Below are positions 5,484 through 9,453 of a DNA stretch of 9,453 nt, piece by piece. The DNA is from Aquificaceae bacterium. GTDB lineage: Bacteria; Aquificota; Aquificia; Aquificales; Aquificaceae. The position numbers and the translations under genes are program-made. The notes under the pieces were generated by a model. That model was not told the origin of the DNA and ran no database searches. It saw only the letters and a program-made list of their open reading frames with translations. The stretch is from the NCBI GenBank assembly GCA_015490215.1, contig WFYH01000156.1, forward strand, positions 1-9,453. Direction: 5' to 3'. Each line of letters begins with the position of its first letter. Position 1 is the first letter of the stretch.

Positions 5484-6287
5484 ATGAAGCGGGTTACGGT
5501 GCGGGATCTACGGAGGAAAAAGGAAAGGGGAGAAAGGATAGTTATGGTTTCCACCTATGACTATCTGTCCGCCAAGCTCTGTTGGGAAGCGGGCATAGAG
5601 GTTCTGCTGGTGGGTGACTCCTTGGGCATGGTCTTTCAGGGACTTGATTCAACCCTGCCCGTTACCCTTGAAGAGATGATCTACCACGCCAAGGCGGTCA
5701 GGAGGGGTGCGCCCGAGGCGTTCCTTATAGTAGATATGCCCTTTATGAGCTATCAGGTATCTTCAGAGGAAGCGATCAGAAACTGCGGCAGGGTTATAAA
5801 GGAAACGGGTGCTCAGGCGGTAAAGTTGGAAGGCGGAAGAGAGATAGTCGAACTTGTCTACAAACTCACCCTCTCGGGTATACCCGTTGTTGGACACTTG
5901 GGGTTTACCCCCCAGCACCTGCACCGCTTCGGAGGTCCCAAAGTGGTGGGCAAGGAAGAAGAGGAAGCCCTGAGGCTCAAAGAGGACTTTAAAGCCCTCG
6001 AGGATGCAGGGGCATTTATGATAGTCCTTGAGAGCGTTCCTTGGAAATTGGCACAGGATCTGACTCAGGGATCGCAAGCGATAACCATCGGCATAGGGGC
6101 GGGCAGATACTGTGACGGACAGGTTCTCGTGTTTCACGATATAGTGGGACTTTACGAAGAGATAAAACCTAAGTTCGTGCGCAGATACTTGGAGGGGGCT
6201 AAACTCTTCCGTGAAGCCCTCCGTAAATTTAAAATGGATGTAGAGGAAGGAAATTTCCCCTCGGAAGAGGAAAGCTATGGAGCATGA
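5484..6287 (+). CDS. panB: 3-methyl-2-oxobutanoate hydroxymethyltransferase (ketopantoate hydroxymethyltransferase)
   Basis: First committed enzyme of pantothenate and hence coenzyme A synthesis: it transfers a hydroxymethyl group from 5,10-methylene-tetrahydrofolate to 2-oxoisovalerate. It is a cytoplasmic (beta/alpha)8-barrel. All landmarks are present: metal-binding D45 in VGDSLGM, D84 in VDMPF, K114 and E116 in VKLEGG, H138 in GHLGFTPQ, and the catalytic-base Glu E183 in LESVP; GIGAG follows in the usual place. The length of 267 residues matches the family. The region upstream is only 42 bp long, AT-rich and shared with the divergent TAXI gene; no clear Shine-Dalgarno sequence precedes the ATG. 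The 3' end overlaps the next gene by 11 nt. PanC and PanE are not in the window. Confidence 0.96.
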   Translation: MKRVTVRDLRRKKERGERIVMVSTYDYLSAKLCWEAGIEVLLVGDSLGMVFQGLDSTLPVTLEEMIYHAKAVRRGAPEAFLIVDMPFMSYQVSSEEAIRNCGRVIKETGAQAVKLEGGREIVELVYKLTLSGIPVVGHLGFTPQHLHRFGGPKVVGKEEEEALRLKEDFKALEDAGAFMIVLESVPWKLAQDLTQGSQAITIGIGAGRYCDGQVLVFHDIVGLYEEIKPKFVRRYLEGAKLFREALRKFKMDVEEGNFPSEEESYGA

Positions 6288-7983
6288 AAACGAAAAGATT
6301 TTAAACATCCTTGCCAAGGCGGGCTTTCTTAAAAACGGAGACCCGAAAAAAATTCTAAAGGAGAAAAACAAGGACGAAGACATCTTTCAAACCCTCATGA
6401 GGCTCGGGGTTCTTTCCGAAGACGACATCCTCCGCTTCTTCCAGACGGTCATACCTCAAAGGGTTTGGAAGAGCACTATAGAAGAGGTAAGCGTCCCCTC
6501 TCATATCCTCAACGCCATATCGGAAGAGTTTATGAGAAAGCACAAAGTGGTCCCCGTCAAGTATGAAAACGGCAAACTCCACGTGGTTATGCTCAATCCC
6601 TTAAACCAAACGATCATTAACGAGCTGAGGTTCAGAACCGGAGCCAACAGCATAGTTCCCTACGTTGCCCCCCTCTCTGTTATAGAGAAAGCCCTTGATA
6701 AGCTCTTTCCTGTTGTGGGCGACATCATTGAGCAGATAGAGGATGCGGACGTTGAATTTGAGCAAGAAACTGAGGATGAGCCTTCTATTGATGAGGTTAT
6801 CCATGCTTCCGAAGACGCACCCATAGTTAAGCTTTCAAAGACCCTAATCCACGAGGCGGTGAGCGCGGGCGCCTCGGACATACACATAGAACCCTTTGAG
6901 AAAAAGGTCTTGGTCAGGTTCAGGATAGACGGTGTATTAAGGGTGATCCATGAGCTTCCTATAAAGGTCAAGGATAGCCTCGTAGCCCGCTACAAGATAA
7001 TGGCAAACCTTGACATAGCGGAAAAGAGAAAGCCCCAAGACGGAAGGATAAGGACAAAGGTTAAAGGGAAAAAGGTAGATCTGAGGGTATCTACGGTTCC
7101 CACCTACTACGGGGAAAAGGTGGTTATGAGAATTCAGGAGGCGGAGAAGTATCTGAACATAAAGTTGGAGGACTTGGGTTTTGAGGAGGACGACCTTGTA
7201 AAGTTCAGAAGAGCCATCTGGAAGCCTTGGGGTATGATCCTCGTAACAGGACCTACAGGTTCGGGTAAGACCACAACCCTTTACTCCGCCCTTATGGAGC
7301 GCAACAACCCGGAAGTTAACATAATGACCGCCGAAGATCCCGTTGAGGTGGCCATACCGGGTATAAATCAAGTTCAGGTGAACGAAAAGGCGGGGCTTAC
7401 CTTTTCAAGCGCCCTGAGGGCTTTCCTAAGACAGGACCCTGACATAATCTTGGTAGGTGAGATAAGGGACAAAGAAACGGCGGATATAGCCATAAGGGCA
7501 TCGCTAACCGGTCACCTAGTGTTTTCCACCCTCCACACCAACGACGCACCGACCACCATAACGAGATTGACCGACATGGGTATAGAACCCTTCCTCGTGG
7601 GTTCCTCCCTCATCCTAGTGGTGGCTCAAAGGCTTATAAGGAAGCTATGTCCAAAATGCAGGGTTCCTGATGACACACCCCGTGACGTTTTGGTAAGGCT
7701 CGGTGTGCTGAGGTCTGCGGACGAGAAGGTGACCATCTACAAAGCCAACGAAAAGGGCTGCGAATATTGCAACTACACGGGCTATAAGGGTAGGACCGCA
7801 GTCCACGAGATAATGGAGATAGATGACGAACTCAGAAAGCTGATAATAAAGGAAGGTACCGCAGACGAGATAAGGGAGCTTGCCATTAAGAAAGGGATGA
7901 GGACCCTTTACCAATCGGGTCTTCTTAAAGTCAGGAAAGGGATCACCTCCATCAAGGAGGTGGAAAGGGTCCTTATGCAATGA
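6277..7983 (+). CDS. pilB: Type IV pilus / type II secretion assembly ATPase (PilB/GspE family)
   Basis: Hexameric cytoplasmic ATPase that powers extension of type IV pili or type II pseudopili at the inner membrane. Residues about 1-150 form an MshEN/T2SSE N-terminal region (helical start, then KVVPVKYENGKLHVVMLNP). The catalytic core has the N2 motif ASDIHIEP, Walker A GPTGSGKT (325-332, K331), the Asp box TAEDPVE, Walker B DIILVGEIRD (E395) and the His box TGHLVFSTLHTND. A tetra-cysteine zinc motif follows, C458/C461 (CPKC) and C495/C498 (CEYC), with GYKGRTAVHEI after it. The length of 568 residues is typical of PilB, and the strong Walker B and zinc motif exclude PilT. PilB and GspE cannot be separated by sequence alone; no pilin, PilC or secretin gene lies in the window. 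It overlaps panB by 11 nt and the next gene by 4 nt (ATGA). The purine-rich run GGAAGAGGAAAG before the ATG can serve as ribosome binding site. Confidence 0.93.
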   Translation: MEHENEKILNILAKAGFLKNGDPKKILKEKNKDEDIFQTLMRLGVLSEDDILRFFQTVIPQRVWKSTIEEVSVPSHILNAISEEFMRKHKVVPVKYENGKLHVVMLNPLNQTIINELRFRTGANSIVPYVAPLSVIEKALDKLFPVVGDIIEQIEDADVEFEQETEDEPSIDEVIHASEDAPIVKLSKTLIHEAVSAGASDIHIEPFEKKVLVRFRIDGVLRVIHELPIKVKDSLVARYKIMANLDIAEKRKPQDGRIRTKVKGKKVDLRVSTVPTYYGEKVVMRIQEAEKYLNIKLEDLGFEEDDLVKFRRAIWKPWGMILVTGPTGSGKTTTLYSALMERNNPEVNIMTAEDPVEVAIPGINQVQVNEKAGLTFSSALRAFLRQDPDIILVGEIRDKETADIAIRASLTGHLVFSTLHTNDAPTTITRLTDMGIEPFLVGSSLILVVAQRLIRKLCPKCRVPDDTPRDVLVRLGVLRSADEKVTIYKANEKGCEYCNYTGYKGRTAVHEIMEIDDELRKLIIKEGTADEIRELAIKKGMRTLYQSGLLKVRKGITSIKEVERVLMQ

Positions 7984-8729
7984 GGAAGCTCCTTCTAACG
8001 CTTTTGTTTCCTCTTTTAGCTTTCTCCTCCCAGCTTGAGGTCTGCTACAAGGTTTACTTTTGGTTTCTGCCCGTTGCAAAGAGCTGTGTTACCTATCTGC
8101 AGGAAGGAAGGGTAGTAAAGATAAAGAGCTGGGCAAAGACTATATTTGTGGGCAAGCTCGTAAAATCTGTGAACAGCTGGGGGGAGTCCCGCACCCTAAA
8201 CGTAAAGCCGTATCTGTTCGCCCTCTATCAGAGGGAAGGTAGCTTTATCAGGGATCACTTTTACTACTTCAGGGAAGGTGGGATAGAGTATCGGATCGTG
8301 CGCTACAAGGGGGGCAAGAAGTTTGAAAAGAAGGGGTTTTTCCCTACAAAGGAAAGCCTGCACGATCCCTTTTCCACGTCCCTTTACGTTTACGCCGACA
8401 CCCCCAACAGGGCGGGAAACGAGCTGAGGATGTTTTACGATGAAAAAGTCCAAAGGGTAACCTACAGGACGGTCGGGGAGGAAAAGGTGGAAATAGAAGG
8501 CAAATCCTACAACTGCTGGAAGGTTCTCCTCAAGCCTCACATAAAAACCAAGGGCATCTTAAAACCTAAGGGAGAGTGGTTTATATGGGTAGACAGGGAG
8601 ACCAACATACCCGTCCAGCTTAAGGCGGTCTTTTCCGTCGGCACCGTGTGGGTGAAGATGGAAAGCACCAAGGGAGATAGACAGCTCATAAAGAGGATCC
8701 GAAGCAGGCTAACCGCTGTGAAACTCTGA
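7980..8729 (+). CDS. DUF3108-like exported protein
   Basis: A 249-residue protein with a clear signal peptide (MRKLLLTLLFPLLAFSS, cleavage near residue 17), so it is periplasmic or outer-membrane associated. The rest is rich in beta strands, with aromatic/charged alternation. The C-terminal GEWFIWVDRETNIPVQL followed by a strand and a Lys-rich end matches what is typical of DUF3108, a beta-barrel-like domain related to outer-membrane lipoprotein carriers such as LolA/LolB (family-level inference; function unproven). C22 and C36 in the mature N-terminus could form a disulfide, and a third Cys lies in KSYNCWKV. It begins in ATGA overlapping the pilB stop, so it is translationally coupled to the ATPase. 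The link between them is unknown, but an envelope role for both is consistent. Confidence 0.75.
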   Translation: MRKLLLTLLFPLLAFSSQLEVCYKVYFWFLPVAKSCVTYLQEGRVVKIKSWAKTIFVGKLVKSVNSWGESRTLNVKPYLFALYQREGSFIRDHFYYFREGGIEYRIVRYKGGKKFEKKGFFPTKESLHDPFSTSLYVYADTPNRAGNELRMFYDEKVQRVTYRTVGEEKVEIEGKSYNCWKVLLKPHIKTKGILKPKGEWFIWVDRETNIPVQLKAVFSVGTVWVKMESTKGDRQLIKRIRSRLTAVKL

Positions 8730-8753
8730 GCTGTGAGTGTAAAATTAATTGCT

Positions 8754-8996
8754 ATGCAGGAGATAAAACCCGACAGGGAGCTTGATATAAGGGGCGAGGT
8801 TTGTCCCTTCACCTTCGTCAAAAGCAAGCTCGTCCTTGAGCAGATGGAAGAGGGGCAGATCCTCAGGGTCATAATTGACTATGAGCCTTCCGCAGAGAAC
8901 GTTCCCAAAAGCATGAGGGAAGAGGGTCAAGAGGTCCTTGCGGTCAACAAGATAGGAGAAAATCTTTGGGAGATACTCGTAAGAAAGAGGAAATGA
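8754..8996 (+). CDS. tusA: TusA/SirA-family sulfur carrier protein
   Basis: Small cytoplasmic sulfur carrier that receives persulfide sulfur from a desulfurase or rhodanese and passes it to DsrE-type partners. From ATG 8754 it has 80 residues, the usual TusA size, beginning MQEIKPDRELDIRGEVCPFT. The sulfur-accepting Cys is C17 in the family box LDxxGxxCPxP; here the second proline is Thr (CPFT). The rest fits the beta-alpha-beta-alpha-beta-beta fold, with EGQILRVIIDYEPSAENVPK in place of the usual LxVxxDDPxAxxDIP. A GTG at 8733 would add 7 residues, but the upstream codons look non-coding, so I prefer the ATG. No Shine-Dalgarno sequence is visible. TAAAAT (8740-8745) could be a -10 box, though its -35 is poor. 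The gene overlaps the following dsrE-like gene (ATGA), and this pairing supports sulfur transfer. Confidence 0.85.
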   Translation: MQEIKPDRELDIRGEVCPFTFVKSKLVLEQMEEGQILRVIIDYEPSAENVPKSMREEGQEVLAVNKIGENLWEILVRKRK

Positions 8997-9298
8997 GGAT
9001 CCTTTTTGTTATCACCAGCGTCCCCTTCGCCAAGGACTACAGCACCGTAACCAACCTGATCAAAAAGCTGACCGAAAGGGGACACGAGGTCACCCTATTC
9101 CTATCGGGAAACGGAGTTTACTACCTTCTCAGACCCGATGCCTCACAGTTGGCGGAGATGGGGGTAAAGGTTTTCTTCTGTGCCCACTCCTCTTACCAGA
9201 GGGGTGTTGATAAATTGCCAAGCTGGGCAGAAAGCAGTTCCACCTACAACCTCTCCCGTATAATGGGAGAGCACGACAAGGTTATAGTTTTCAACTGA
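8993..9298 (+). CDS. DsrE/TusD-like sulfur-relay protein
   Basis: A 101-residue protein of the DsrE/DsrF-like fold, beginning MRILFVITSVPFAKDYST with the first beta strand and a helix carrying the TVTNLIKKL segment, then EVTLFLSGNGVYYLL. The conserved sulfur-binding cysteine is C63 in VKVFFCAHSSYQRGV, matching the C-x-x-S-x-x-x-RG pattern around the active Cys of TusD/DsrE. The ATG at 8993 overlaps the tusA-like stop (ATGA); a GTG at 8966 would lie inside tusA and is rejected. In known systems DsrE-type proteins accept sulfur from TusA and act in hexamers with DsrF/DsrH or as parts of sulfur-oxidation (sHdr/Dsr) pathways. Whether this set serves tRNA thiolation or energy metabolism cannot be decided here. 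The next DsrE/F-like gene follows after 4 nt. Confidence 0.8.
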   Translation: MRILFVITSVPFAKDYSTVTNLIKKLTERGHEVTLFLSGNGVYYLLRPDASQLAEMGVKVFFCAHSSYQRGVDKLPSWAESSSTYNLSRIMGEHDKVIVFN

Positions 9299-9302
9299 AG
9301 CT

Positions 9303-9453
9303 ATGAAGGTGGTGTTTATCCTCAAGGGGGATCCTTTTTCTTGGAAGGCTCACGAGGCTTTCAGGGTAGCTACTGCGGTGGCTATGAACCACGAGCTTGA
9401 CTTCATCTTCATAAGGGACGGAGTTTACACCCTCACCCGCTGGAGACCGGAAG
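9303..9453 (+). CDS. Second DsrE/F (TusC)-like protein, cut by window end
   Basis: ATG at 9303, 4 nt after the stop of the dsrE-like gene; the frame stays open for 50 codons to the end of the window. The product starts MKVVFILKGDPFSWKAHEA and continues with FRVATAVAMNHELDFIFI and RDGVYTL. This is the first strand, helix and second strand pattern of the DsrE/F family, in which a lone helix bearing Ala/Val precedes a strand ending in a GV-Y motif. The order tusA, dsrE-like, dsrF-like resembles tusDCB/dsrEFH-type sets, so a third member may follow outside the window. The active-site region lies beyond the edge, so subfamily assignment is uncertain. Confidence 0.7.
   Translation, partial: MKVVFILKGDPFSWKAHEAFRVATAVAMNHELDFIFIRDGVYTLTRWRPE

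Noticed and set aside
8966..8992. GTG upstream start for the DsrE-like gene
   Set aside because: It would add nine charged residues translated from inside tusA; the ATG at 8993 in the ATGA overlap puts the first beta strand at the N-terminus as expected.
1..9453. CRISPR arrays, tRNA or rRNA genes, toxin-antitoxin or phage defence genes
   Set aside because: No regularly spaced repeats, cloverleaf-like or rRNA-like segments, or defence-type motifs were seen on either strand by eye.

Overview
The window reads as a chromosomal segment of a thermophilic, probably chemolithoautotrophic bacterium, most likely from the Aquificales (Hydrogenobacter/Thermocrinis/Aquifex-like). This is inferred from very tight gene packing, heavy use of AGG/AGA (Arg) and ATA (Ile) codons, Lys/Glu-rich proteins and a TusA/DsrE sulfur-carrier cluster. 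No 16S rRNA or other decisive marker is present. Hand-counted lines of the core genes are near 50% GC, while the stretch around 4480-5480 is near 30%.

Layout. (1) 2-1643, plus: the 3' part of rlmN (23S rRNA A2503/tRNA A37 methyltransferase) and lepB (signal peptidase I), 4 nt apart. (2) 1640-3534, minus: a two-gene unit of an 82-residue helical protein and a 548-residue protein. The latter joins a phosphosite-lacking receiver-like domain to a flavodiiron/ODP-type metallo-beta-lactamase fold that has lost its metal-binding histidines. Its 3' end overlaps lepB tail to tail by 4 nt. (3) 3535-4410: a divergent promoter region, a small Pro/acid-rich gene (45 residues) with a good ribosome binding site, and a decayed DDE transposase fragment carrying the IS4-type Y(2)R(3)E(6)K motif and two in-frame stops. 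(4) 4411-5441: an AT-rich island with a 46-residue ORF behind a perfect Shine-Dalgarno sequence and, on the minus strand, an exported TAXI-type substrate-binding protein with no transporter subunit beside it. (5) 5484-8729, plus: panB, a PilB/GspE-type ATPase and a DUF3108-like exported protein, overlapping one another by 11 and 4 nt. (6) 8754-9453, plus: tusA-like, dsrE-like and a partial second DsrE/F-like gene, a sulfur-relay cluster that runs off the window.

Most genes are housekeeping or conserved in their families. The parts most worth a second look are the two-gene signalling-like unit with a degenerate ODP fold, the AT-rich island beside a dead transposase, the two small ORFs with strong ribosome binding sites, and the sulfur-carrier cluster with a CPFT variant of the TusA motif. 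I see no tRNA, rRNA or CRISPR array, and no convincing evidence of a wholly new system.
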